Assembly: GCA_902826155.1 (NCBI GenBank)
Contig: CADEDU010000005.1
Location: 1 to 24,683 of the forward strand
Length of the DNA stretch: 24,683 bases
From: an uncultured beta proteobacterium
GTDB lineage: Bacteria > Pseudomonadota > Gammaproteobacteria > Burkholderiales > SG8-39
Reading direction: 5' to 3'
Position numbers and translations under genes: made by a program. Shown in pieces: positions 16,991 through 24,660 of the stretch; within the stretch, counting starts at the first letter, position 1, and the number at the start of each line of letters is the position of its first letter. The notes under the pieces are model-generated. The model was not told where the DNA came from, did no database searches, and saw nothing but the letters and a program-made list of their open reading frames with translations.

Positions 16991-17724
16991 CGCGCGCCCC
17001 CATGGAAATGGAGAACGAATTTGGCGTCCGACAGGCGAAAGCCCACCGACTCGTACAGGCGCATAGAGGGGACGTTCGCGGCCTGAGTGCCGACCATCAT
17101 GCCTCGCGGACGGCGCCCATTTCCGGTGCCGTGCTGGTATGCGAAAGCGATCATCGCGCGGGCAAGCCCTCGGCGCCCGCTGGCCGGAAGCACCGCGATC
17201 AGATCGATGACCAGCTGATCACCATGCCATAGCAGCTGAAGGAATCCGGCCACCGATCCCGCTGGGTGTTCGGCGACGATCATGCCGTCGCCGCGTGCAC
17301 CGCAGAACCAGTTGGCCGCCCAGGCCCGCTTCACTTCATGGGCGAGCGCCGCCGGAACCTGCGGATCGAGATGGAAGCGTGAGTAGCGGAAAGCACTGGC
17401 CGCGATGGCCTCGACGGCCGCCCGATCCGTTGGGACTGCAAATCTCGCAGTGCTCTGATCGGTCGCGCTCACCAGCGGAGTCTCGAGGGTGAGCGCCGTA
17501 TCGACGACGCGAAAGCCGAAGGCCTGCAGTTCACCGGCCAGCCCGGTGTCGGCGGCGGGCACCTTGGCTGTTGCGAAGTACCGCGCGCCACTATCGGGGC
17601 GCAGCGCCGATAGTGGCGACTCGCCCGTCCCGTCGAAGCGAACATTCCAAACCGGTCGCTCGAGTAGTCCGGTCAACCAGGGATCCGGGGAGATCCGGGC
17701 GTCGAGCACACCTGCACTAGGCAT
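16987..17724 (-). CDS. GNAT-family N-acetyltransferase (WecD-like)
   Basis: A 245-aa protein with a GNAT fold in its C-terminal half. The acetyl-CoA loop is ASGRRGLARAMI at 181-192, and TQAANVPSMRLYESVGF at 213-229 is the usual GNAT helix and strand near the end. The N-terminal half (FATAKVPAADTGLAGELQAFGFRVVDTALTLE) resembles WecD, the dTDP-fucosamine acetyltransferase. It probably N-acetylates the amino group put in place by the DegT aminotransferase two genes upstream. It overlaps the SDR gene by 8 nt and the neuB start by GTGA. Substrate specificity is inference. Confidence 0.88.
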   Translation of the reverse strand: MPSAGVLDARISPDPWLTGLLERPVWNVRFDGTGESPLSALRPDSGARYFATAKVPAADTGLAGELQAFGFRVVDTALTLETPLVSATDQSTARFAVPTDRAAVEAIAASAFRYSRFHLDPQVPAALAHEVKRAWAANWFCGARGDGMIVAEHPAGSVAGFLQLLWHGDQLVIDLIAVLPASGRRGLARAMIAFAYQHGTGNGRRPRGMMVGTQAANVPSMRLYESVGFRLSDAKFVLHFHGGAR

Positions 17725-18760
17725 GTTGGAACAGCTGGGGCTGCGACTCCGCGAGCTTCTTGTACCACTGGATGTACCGTACGAATCCCTTTTCCAGGGG
17801 ATACCGTGGCTCGTAGCCGAGCAGCCGCCGTGCTTTGTCGACCGAAAGCGTTCCGCGCTCAGGCATCAATGCATCCCGTGGGCGGTATTCGACGCGAACG
17901 CGGGGAAAGTACTCCCGGACCAGCTCCGCCATGTGATTGAGCGAGCGGGCGCCACCGAAGGTAAGGTTGAAAACTTGGTTGATCGCTTCCTTCCGGGTGA
18001 TGACCCGCGCGATCCCGGCGATGAGATCGTCGATGTACGTGAAGTCCAGGGCATCGGATCCATCGCCGTTGATGGTGAGGTTCTGTCCGCGCAGGGCGTT
18101 CTCGATGAACGCCTGGCCCACGCGACGGCTTACGCATCGCTCGCCATAGAGCGCCGACGGTCGGACGATGGTGTAGGGCAGCCCGAACACCTGGTTGTAG
18201 GCGATCACCAGCTTTTCGCCGCCGAACTTAAGTGCTCCGTAGATGCCGAGCGGTTCGCAGCGCCGATCCTCGGTCACCGATTCGCCCTCGAAGTTCCCGT
18301 ACACCATCGACGAGGAGAAGAAAACGAAGTGCGGCTTGCGCTCGCGGACAGTATCGAGCGCATTCTCGAGCGTGCGCATGCTGTGATCGAAAGTGCTGAA
18401 CGGATCCTTGTTGGCGCGATTCGCGTGGGCGATGGCGGCAAGTTGGATCACGACATCGGGCTTGATCGACCCCAAGCAATAGCTGAACACGCTGTAGTCG
18501 CGCGCGTCGATGATGTGCAGCGGAATCCTCGCCTCGCGCAGCAGATCCAGCCGCTGGTTGACGAAGTTGACGTACAGCCCGTTGTTCGGACCGGGATTCC
18601 ACCCACTGGTGAAAGCGCCAAGGTTGTTCACCTGTAGGCTGTCGATCACGTGGACGTCGGCGCCGCGCTGCTGGAACTGCAGTGCCATGTTGTGACCGAT
18701 AAAGCCGCCCCCGCCGACCAACGCTACGGTCTTTCCGGTGAGGTCGGGTAGCGCGCTCAT
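17717..18760 (-). CDS. NAD-dependent epimerase/dehydratase (extended SDR)
   Basis: A 347-aa extended short-chain dehydrogenase acting on a nucleotide sugar. The nucleotide-binding motif is GGGGFIG at 16-22, D40 ends the second strand (HVIDSL), the catalytic serines are in FFSSSMVYG at 147-155, and the YxxxK pair is Y174/K178 in YGALKFGGEK. A C-terminal RRLLGYEPRYPLEKG segment is typical of UDP-sugar 4-epimerases and dehydratases. The open frame extends to 19486, but I use the ATG at 18760, which overlaps the aminotransferase stop as ATGA and gives the standard length. It may supply the 4-keto sugar or set stereochemistry ahead of NeuB; I cannot tell epimerase from dehydratase. Confidence 0.9.
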   Translation of the reverse strand: MSALPDLTGKTVALVGGGGFIGHNMALQFQQRGADVHVIDSLQVNNLGAFTSGWNPGPNNGLYVNFVNQRLDLLREARIPLHIIDARDYSVFSYCLGSIKPDVVIQLAAIAHANRANKDPFSTFDHSMRTLENALDTVRERKPHFVFFSSSMVYGNFEGESVTEDRRCEPLGIYGALKFGGEKLVIAYNQVFGLPYTIVRPSALYGERCVSRRVGQAFIENALRGQNLTINGDGSDALDFTYIDDLIAGIARVITRKEAINQVFNLTFGGARSLNHMAELVREYFPRVRVEYRPRDALMPERGTLSVDKARRLLGYEPRYPLEKGFVRYIQWYKKLAESQPQLFQHA

Positions 18761-19917
18761 GTGAATCCCTTCAGGACGGTTTTGAATGCTTGGCCGATGT
18801 AGGCCATGTCGTCTTCCTGCAGATGCGGCCCCACCGGCAGCGCGATGGAGGCGGCGCTGATCCAGGCCGCGTTCGGAAAGGTGTTCTTCGAGTAGCCGTA
18901 CTTCTCCGCATAGTAGGTCAGGTGCGGCACGGCGCGGGGATAGTAGACGCTGGTCCCGACGCCAAGCTGATTGAGCCCTGCCACGACCTCGTAGCGGTGC
19001 CCCGCCAGCCGGTCGGAGAGCATGACCGAGAGGCAGTAGCGGCTGCTCGTCGAATGAGCTGGCGGCTCGTCGAACAGGGTCAGCTCCGGCAACTCGATCA
19101 GGGCGTTTCTCAGCACGCGGTAGTTGCGCTCCCGGCGGGCCAGGATGTCGTCGAGCCGCTTGACCTGCTCGATCCCGATCGCCGCTTCGATCTCGTTCAT
19201 CCGGTAGTTGAACCCGAGCATGGTGACGTCGTATACGCCCGGGACGGTGCGTTCTCCTTGATGACGGTCGACCCCGAACGCCTTCTGGCGGGCCAGACGG
19301 GTCGCCAGCGCGGCGTCGGTGGCGAGGATGATTCCACCTTCGGCGGTGGTCATGTGCTTGACCGGGTAGAAGGAGAAACATCCGGCGTCGCCGAGCAGGC
19401 CGGCGTGCCGGCCCCGGTACTTGCTGCCGATCGCCAGAGCGCAGTCTTCCAGCACCTTGAGGCCGCGCTGCTTCGCGATGCGGCACACGGCATCCATCTC
19501 TACCGGGACGCCGAGGTAGTGCACGACCGAGATCGCTCGCGTGCGCGGCGTGAGGGCGGCTTCGATGGCTGCGACATCAATATTGCCGGTGCCTCGCTCG
19601 GCGTCGACGAACACCGGCTTGGCGCCGACCAGTTCAGCCGCGTGGGCTGTCGCAGCGTGTGTCTGGGCGGGCACGATAATCTCGTCCCCTGGACCGTACT
19701 GCCACGAAAAATAGAGCAGATGCATCGCGGCGGTGCAGGAGGACACCGACACGGCGTGCGGGGCACCGGTCCATTCGGCGAACGCGCGCTCGAACGTCAC
19801 GCTCCTCGGACCGTGAACCAGGATCGGCCCGTTCAAAACCTCCGCGACAGCGCGACGCTCCTCCTCCCCGATCCAGGGACGTCCGAACGGAATGCTGCGA
19901 GCAGGCGGGGACGACAT
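18757..19917 (-). CDS. DegT/DnrJ/EryC1/StrS sugar aminotransferase
   Basis: A 386-aa PLP-dependent sugar aminotransferase. The N-terminus is IPFGRPWIGEEE at 9-20, the phosphate-binding part is SSCTAAMHL at 59-67, D158 (VLEDCA) would contact the PLP ring nitrogen, and K187 in FSFYPVKHMTTAEGG is the PLP lysine. It moves an amino group from glutamate to a keto-sugar nucleotide. The start has a clear ribosome binding site (GAGAGGAA, about 8 nt upstream) and lies 15 nt after the Gfo/Idh oxidoreductase. An oxidoreductase, aminotransferase and acetyltransferase together recall WlbA/WlbC/WlbB (WbpB/E/D), which make diacetamido sugars; LegC- or PseC-like action is the alternative. Confidence 0.93.
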   Translation of the reverse strand: MSSPPARSIPFGRPWIGEEERRAVAEVLNGPILVHGPRSVTFERAFAEWTGAPHAVSVSSCTAAMHLLYFSWQYGPGDEIIVPAQTHAATAHAAELVGAKPVFVDAERGTGNIDVAAIEAALTPRTRAISVVHYLGVPVEMDAVCRIAKQRGLKVLEDCALAIGSKYRGRHAGLLGDAGCFSFYPVKHMTTAEGGIILATDAALATRLARQKAFGVDRHQGERTVPGVYDVTMLGFNYRMNEIEAAIGIEQVKRLDDILARRERNYRVLRNALIELPELTLFDEPPAHSTSSRYCLSVMLSDRLAGHRYEVVAGLNQLGVGTSVYYPRAVPHLTYYAEKYGYSKNTFPNAAWISAASIALPVGPHLQEDDMAYIGQAFKTVLKGFT

Positions 19918-19932
19918 GAGCGCGTTCCTCTC

Positions 19933-20976
19933 TTAGTCCTTACTGATGACCTCGGCACGGCCGCTGCGGCTGGCTCGTTCAATCGCCAGGCAAACCGCCG
20001 TGCACGACATGATTTCCGCAACGCCGATCTCGTCGGCTGCCCGGCCCAGGATCGCGTCGACGAAGCCGGGGATGAGATCGCCTTTCCCCGCTCCGGGGTA
20101 GGGCAGGTCTGCTTGCTCGGGGGGCATGGCCGGATCGCGATGCCACCAGTACCGACCGGCTTCCGGACCATTCTCGAAGGTTCCAAGGGTGCCATAGACC
20201 GAGAGCCGATGGAAATGCGGTCGGACGCAGCCGAAGTTCGCGCCCAGCTTGGCGATGGCGCCGTCGTCGAAGCGGACCAGTGCTGCGACCATGTCGTTCG
20301 GTTCGAAGGAAAGGCGCGCTTCCGCGCTGGCGATCCGGTTGCCCATGGCCATCGCCTCCACCGGGGCACGCCCGGCCATCAGCCAGAGCAGGAGATCCAC
20401 TAGGTGGACCGCTCCACCGAGCACCACCGAGTACTCCGGTGCCGTTCCGCGCCATGTTCCGTCAAGCTTCTGGAGGCGTCCGTAGTCGTAGTCGCCCTCC
20501 GCGTAGAAGATCCGACCGAGCGCGCCCTGCTGCACTCGGGCTTTCAGGTCTGCGAAGCGCGGTGCCTTGCGAAGAATCAGATTGGAGGAGATCTTGAGGT
20601 CCGGCCGACGCGCGAGGCGGTTGCGCAGATCGGCAAGCTCCTCCTCCCGCGTGCAGATCGGCTTTTCGACGAAGGCATGCTTGCCTGCGTCCAGGGTGCG
20701 GCACAACTGGCCGTAGTGGGCGCCGTCGAAACTCGCGATAGACACGACGTCGACTTCCGCGTCGTCGATGAGCGCCTCAGCGCACTCGTACACGCGCGTG
20801 CCGGGCCAACGCGCGCGCGCCTGCTCTCGTTTCACCGGGTCGAGGTCGCAGAGCGCCACGAGGCGGCAGTCGGGATGGCGATCGAATTCGGTTGCGTGCC
20901 GCTCGCCCACGCCCAGACCGATGATTCCAGCGCCTAGCGCCTTGCTGCCTGCTCGCTGGTCAGTTCGTCGAGGCAA
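19933..20976 (-). CDS. Gfo/Idh/MocA-family NAD(P)-dependent sugar oxidoreductase
   Basis: A 347-aa protein. The Rossmann start is GAGIIGLGVGERH at 15-27, LCDLDP at 42-47 ends strand 2, and EKP at 104-106 is the family's signature. GGAVHLVDLLLWL further on fits the catalytic helix. It probably oxidises a hydroxyl of a nucleotide sugar to a ketone for the next gene's aminotransferase, as WlbA/WbpB do at C3 of UDP-GlcNAcA. The start is a TTG at 20976 that overlaps the upstream cytidylyltransferase gene by 43 nt. No other start lies between there and the first beta strand, so the overlap may be real or the start may be another rare codon. Confidence 0.9.
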   Translation of the reverse strand: MPRRTDQRAGSKALGAGIIGLGVGERHATEFDRHPDCRLVALCDLDPVKREQARARWPGTRVYECAEALIDDAEVDVVSIASFDGAHYGQLCRTLDAGKHAFVEKPICTREEELADLRNRLARRPDLKISSNLILRKAPRFADLKARVQQGALGRIFYAEGDYDYGRLQKLDGTWRGTAPEYSVVLGGAVHLVDLLLWLMAGRAPVEAMAMGNRIASAEARLSFEPNDMVAALVRFDDGAIAKLGANFGCVRPHFHRLSVYGTLGTFENGPEAGRYWWHRDPAMPPEQADLPYPGAGKGDLIPGFVDAILGRAADEIGVAEIMSCTAVCLAIERASRSGRAEVISKD

Positions 20977-21650
20977 TTCGCTATCTCTTCCCAGCCGGCC
21001 CGAAGTGCTCTTGAACCCAACGATTGGATGACGGCCTCCATGCGCGAGAAGTCCTCCGCAGTGTCGACGGAGAGTTGTAGCCCGGACCGCTGGGTGCGTG
21101 CTTCGAAGGCACGGATCCGAAAAACGTCGGGATGCGCATACGCAAAGCGGGTTACGTGTTCACGGTCTGCAGGATCACCCGTTGCATCCAGAATCCGCTG
21201 CATGGCGTCCTGATCGATGACCTCCACCGACATGCCCTTGGGAAAGGATCTTGGAAATACATTGCTCGCCAAGTCGCAGCGGGTTGCGCTGAAGAGCTCG
21301 CAACCTTGGACGATCAGGGCCGGGTCGATAAGCGGGCTGTCTGCATTGGTGCGCACGAAAGCATCGAATCCTGCGGCTCGAGTGGCCTGCATCAGGCGGA
21401 CAGCCACATCCTCCAGCGGACCGCGATAGCAGCCGACCTTCATTGTCTGGGCCAGATCGGCCACCGCGTCGTCCTCGGCAGCGAGCGAGGTCGCTACTAC
21501 GACCGGCAGTTCGACTTGAAATTCCGGACCGAGCCGCGCCAAGCGCTCCAATAGCCACGCCAACATCGGCTTCCCTGCGAGCGTTCGCAGGACCTTCCCA
21601 GGCAAACGCACCGACGACATGCGGGCCTGTACGACAACGCCGATCCTCAT
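20934..21650 (-). CDS. SpsF-type cytidylyltransferase
   Basis: A 238-aa protein of the SpsF/COG1861 branch of the CMP-sugar cytidylyltransferase superfamily. The nucleotide-binding opening is IGVVVQARMSSVRLPGKVL (about 3-21), close to the SpsF signature QARMGSTRLPGKVL. RTNADSPLIDP follows as the metal and substrate segment. With NeuB five genes downstream it could activate the ulosonic acid as the CMP derivative. I use the ATG at 21650; a GTG at 21671 would add seven residues (ARPADP). This is the first gene of the long minus-strand run and faces the divergent region upstream. Confidence 0.87.
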   Translation of the reverse strand: MRIGVVVQARMSSVRLPGKVLRTLAGKPMLAWLLERLARLGPEFQVELPVVVATSLAAEDDAVADLAQTMKVGCYRGPLEDVAVRLMQATRAAGFDAFVRTNADSPLIDPALIVQGCELFSATRCDLASNVFPRSFPKGMSVEVIDQDAMQRILDATGDPADREHVTRFAYAHPDVFRIRAFEARTQRSGLQLSVDTAEDFSRMEAVIQSLGSRALRAGWEEIANCLDELTSEQAARR

Positions 21651-21849
21651 CGGATCGGCCGGCCGGGCCACGGCCTGCTCTGGAGGACCATGGAGTGCTC
21701 GAAGCGGCGTAAGGCGACATCATCTGATAGTGACGAAGGTTACGCGAGTTCGGCATAGCCTTCAATGCAGCAGACAGCCTGATCGACGCAAGCGAGAATC
21801 GACGCGATCTCCTATCCTTCACACATTCGATTGCTCGGGTACGCAAAAC
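21651..21849. promoter_or_regulatory. Divergent intergenic region with likely operon promoter
   Basis: About 199 nt separate the two divergent genes, the only real divergent non-coding stretch in the window, so promoters for both are expected here. On the minus strand a loose sigma70-like pair is TTGAAG and TAACCT with a 17-nt spacer (about 21765 to 21737), 4/6 and 3/6 matches to consensus. On the plus strand a TATCCT hexamer near 21812 could be a -10 but has no good -35. The base composition is more AT-rich around 21720-21840 than in the genes on either side. No riboswitch, operator repeat or terminator was recognised. Confidence 0.45.
21737..21765 (-). promoter_or_regulatory. Candidate sigma70 promoter for the minus-strand operon
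   Basis: TTGAAG and TAACCT are separated by 17 nt on the minus strand, about 85 nt upstream of the cytidylyltransferase ATG. The match is only moderate and rests on sequence inspection. Confidence 0.28.
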
Positions 21850-22737
21850 ATGGGTGCGAGCGCAAAGACCCTCTCGCGAATTCTTAGCCTGCATCAGCGC
21901 GGTCTAGTGCCCTCCGGCGCCGCGGTTATCGATCTGGGGACGCAGCAGCTGTTCTGTTCCGGTCAAATCCAGGCGATAGAGGAGATCATTAGGCATTTTG
22001 CTGCCACCGATGCTGCTGTTCGAAAGCTAGAGGCCTATTCGGCCGCACAGCTTAACGACTTCGCCGATAAGGGCCTACTGGGCGACCTGCTGATAGCTTG
22101 CGGCTTCGCCTACCGCGCCCTCGACATCTTCGAAGCGAGCCACACCACCCTATTCGATCTGAACGTCCAGTCGGTCGATGATGAGATGCGCGAGCGCTTC
22201 GATCTAGTGACAAATCTGGGCACAACCGAGCACATCATCAACCAGTACCAGGCGATGAAGTCGATGCACGAATTGGCGCGCGTTGGCGGCTTGATCTATC
22301 ACGACCTGCCACTCGCCGGCTATCACACCCACGGATACTTTTCGTACAACCCGCTCTTCTTCCAGCACCTCGCAGTAGCCAACGGCTACGACATCATCAT
22401 GCATCACTATTCGCGGGGCGCAAAGTTGGCCCCAGCGCCGGAGTTTATGGTCGAGAACGGGTTTCCCGGCGACGGCTACTTCGACTTCGGCATCGAGTTC
22501 ATCCTGCGGAAGAACTCATCGGCGCCGTTTCGTATGCCGCTGGAAACGAGCACCAGTATGGACGCGCCAGCAGCATCGTTGGGGGCCAATCCCTACGTTC
22601 ATGATGCCTTGCGTGACGGTGATGCGGATTTCTTGCGAACGGGCTCCTATCTATCCATGGTGTCCGGGCGCGAGCTCCTCAAGGAATTATTTCTTCGCTA
22701 CCGACGTAGGCTCTTACGCAAGTTCACGCGTCGGTGA
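21850..22737 (+). CDS. SAM methyltransferase-like protein, divergent plus-strand gene
   Basis: A 295-aa protein and the only plus-strand gene I accept. A degenerate SAM motif I, VIDLGTQQLF, lies at about 26-35. FDLVTNLGTTEHIINQYQAM at about 117-136 is the acidic-loop region, and VGGLIYHDLPL follows, as in class I methyltransferases. The open frame continues 5' to 21619, but I use the ATG at 21850, since the upstream part has no family character. No good ribosome binding site is visible. Codon use differs from the neighbours (CTA, TTA and AGG codons are more frequent and GC is lower), so the gene may have come in by transfer. Its last 24 nt overlap the 3' end of the convergent glycosyltransferase-like gene. 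Confidence 0.8.
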   Translation: MGASAKTLSRILSLHQRGLVPSGAAVIDLGTQQLFCSGQIQAIEEIIRHFAATDAAVRKLEAYSAAQLNDFADKGLLGDLLIACGFAYRALDIFEASHTTLFDLNVQSVDDEMRERFDLVTNLGTTEHIINQYQAMKSMHELARVGGLIYHDLPLAGYHTHGYFSYNPLFFQHLAVANGYDIIMHHYSRGAKLAPAPEFMVENGFPGDGYFDFGIEFILRKNSSAPFRMPLETSTSMDAPAASLGANPYVHDALRDGDADFLRTGSYLSMVSGRELLKELFLRYRRRLLRKFTRR

Positions 22738-24660
22738 TTGGGACTTCAAACTCGCCGACCGCGCTACGTTGCTCGCCGCAGTGAAGCGGACAACGAGGCT
22801 GCTGCAGTACGACACAAACCGCGTGCTGGGCGAAGTTGCTCGAAGAATCAAGTTGGACGCGAATACCAGGGGAATCCACGCCAGCGCAAGTGGCACGAGC
22901 ACCGGTAGCGCGAGCATCCCGAAGCGACCATAGATCCAACGGATGCGCCGATAGCTCCGGGCGGTGAAGCGCTTGAGCTTGCCACCGACGAACACGCAGT
23001 CGTTCTCGACCGGCGGGGATCCCACGATGTCGTTCACGTACCAGAGCAGCTCACGCGAAAAGTCCTGGCCCTCGTTCTCGCCGTGCAGGTGATGGATGAA
23101 GACCTGGCAGACGGCTCCCGGTGACATGAACCGCCGGCATTGCTCGACGATCCGCTGCGCCTGCCGGCAGTCCTTGCGCAACAGGTAGACGAAGACCTGG
23201 GAGTACATCGAGGTGCCGCGGACGTTGCCATCGAGGATCGCGTCCGTGTCTTCGAAGTCGAGCAGTGTTCCGCCGTCGGCCTTGTGCATCAGCCGTGCGC
23301 TTACCACGCCGTCGATGAGCTGCGGGCTGTTGCGCACCACCAGCATACGTGTCGGATTGCCTTCCAGCGCAGTGTCGACGGCATCGATCAGCATGCGGTA
23401 GTCGAGGTAATTGGGGCTGAACAGCGTGGCGCGCTGTCCCAGACCGAAGCCGACGCGGAAGCACCAGTACACGAATGACCAGAACAGGCTGCGCAGCCGG
23501 ACGATGCCGGTCGTGGGGGCCAGCTCCGGCGGGGATGTCGGCAGTCCCTGCTGTTTGCGATAGTGGCGCCAGGCCTCGACGCCGCGGACCCAGTAGTAGT
23601 GGGAAGCGTGCGGGACGGGCGGACCCAGCCTTTGGCTGATGCGTTCGATGAAGGCAGTGGCCTCGGCCCGGACCGCTTCGATCTGCGGGGGAACGTCGCT
23701 CGTGTGAAATACGACGTCATGCGTCGCGGCGCGTCGATGCTCGGCTGTCGTCCATTCCTGCAGGCTCCGCGCGATCTGCCGGTCGGTCAGTCGCCCGATC
23801 TGCAGCATTCCCAGTTCCTGTTCGCGGCTCTGCAGCTCGAGCATGAAGAACTCGTCGGAGTCGCCCATCACCACCTCGTCGCCGGAGGGACACAGCTCGG
23901 GGATGAGTGCGTAGTCACAGAACGAGTTGATGGTGCGGATGATGCGCTCGGGCTTGAGGCACAGCATGAAGATCAGGTAGTAGCGACCCAGCAGAGTGTG
24001 CTCGTCGACCTTCCAAAAGAACTGGTTCGGGTGGCTCGAGTGGAGGAACCCCTGGTCCTGGACCTTTGCCACGGTGGTGGCGTGCGGGTAGGGCATCGAC
24101 AGCGCAGCCAGCGGCCGCGGCGGAATGCTAAGGACGTTCCGGACGGCATCGACCGAGTGTTCGAGCTGCGGCTCGAGTTCCTCCGCGATGGCGCGGAAGC
24201 TCGGCCCGAGCACGATGGAACGTCCGCCGAGGATGTGCTTCGACAGCGCGCGCAACGATCCGTCGGCCAGCACGAAATCCGCGTTCATGAACACGAAGTG
24301 CGTGTTCAGCATCTCCGCGCCGCAGGCAATGATCGGACGGGCGTACGCGAGGGTGAGCGTCACGCCGTAGACGCGGGTGCTGATCAGATCGTCGATCGCG
24401 ACGAAGCGAACGGGGCAGATCGCGCGCAGCTTGCGGAAGCAGTCGTGGTCCTCGAAGTGTCCGACGTCCTGGCTCTGCGTCATGATCACGACCTCGAGAT
24501 CGGTCACCGCGGCGAGTGCCGGCAGGTTGCCCGGTGCGAGGAATGACGGCAGCGCAAGCTCCGCGAAGCGCCGGATGTAGGCTTTGCCCCAGACGACCGT
24601 CAGGAACTTGGTGCGAGGGCGACCGTTGTCGAGCCCGGCTTCTTGTGGTGTTGCGTGCAT
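22714..24660 (-). CDS. Large glycosyltransferase-like protein with C-terminal membrane segment
   Basis: A 648-aa protein. The N-terminal part (TKFLTVVWGKAYIRRFAELALPSFL, then LEVVIMTQ, and FVFMNADFVLADGS at about 122-135) has the look of a GT-A type nucleotide-sugar transferase, with NADF in the place of a DxD motif. Residues about 410-560 look like a second domain with a methyltransferase-like end (RRFMSPGAVCQVFIHHLHGE), but no SAM motif I is visible. A strong hydrophobic stretch at about 581-605 would be a membrane anchor near the C-terminus. I do not recognise a named family. It begins at the ATG at 24660 with AGG just upstream. It converges on, and overlaps by 24 nt, the plus-strand gene, so it is not in the long operon. 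Confidence 0.75.
   Translation of the reverse strand: MHATPQEAGLDNGRPRTKFLTVVWGKAYIRRFAELALPSFLAPGNLPALAAVTDLEVVIMTQSQDVGHFEDHDCFRKLRAICPVRFVAIDDLISTRVYGVTLTLAYARPIIACGAEMLNTHFVFMNADFVLADGSLRALSKHILGGRSIVLGPSFRAIAEELEPQLEHSVDAVRNVLSIPPRPLAALSMPYPHATTVAKVQDQGFLHSSHPNQFFWKVDEHTLLGRYYLIFMLCLKPERIIRTINSFCDYALIPELCPSGDEVVMGDSDEFFMLELQSREQELGMLQIGRLTDRQIARSLQEWTTAEHRRAATHDVVFHTSDVPPQIEAVRAEATAFIERISQRLGPPVPHASHYYWVRGVEAWRHYRKQQGLPTSPPELAPTTGIVRLRSLFWSFVYWCFRVGFGLGQRATLFSPNYLDYRMLIDAVDTALEGNPTRMLVVRNSPQLIDGVVSARLMHKADGGTLLDFEDTDAILDGNVRGTSMYSQVFVYLLRKDCRQAQRIVEQCRRFMSPGAVCQVFIHHLHGENEGQDFSRELLWYVNDIVGSPPVENDCVFVGGKLKRFTARSYRRIRWIYGRFGMLALPVLVPLALAWIPLVFASNLILRATSPSTRFVSYCSSLVVRFTAASNVARSASLKSQSPTRELA

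Noticed and set aside
18761..19486. N-terminal extension of the SDR gene
   Set aside because: It overlaps the aminotransferase gene out of phase; the SDR Rossmann motif begins right after the ATG at 18760.
18790..20403. 537-codon plus-strand open frame opposite the aminotransferase and oxidoreductase
   Set aside because: It spans two good minus-strand genes and shows no recognisable motif.
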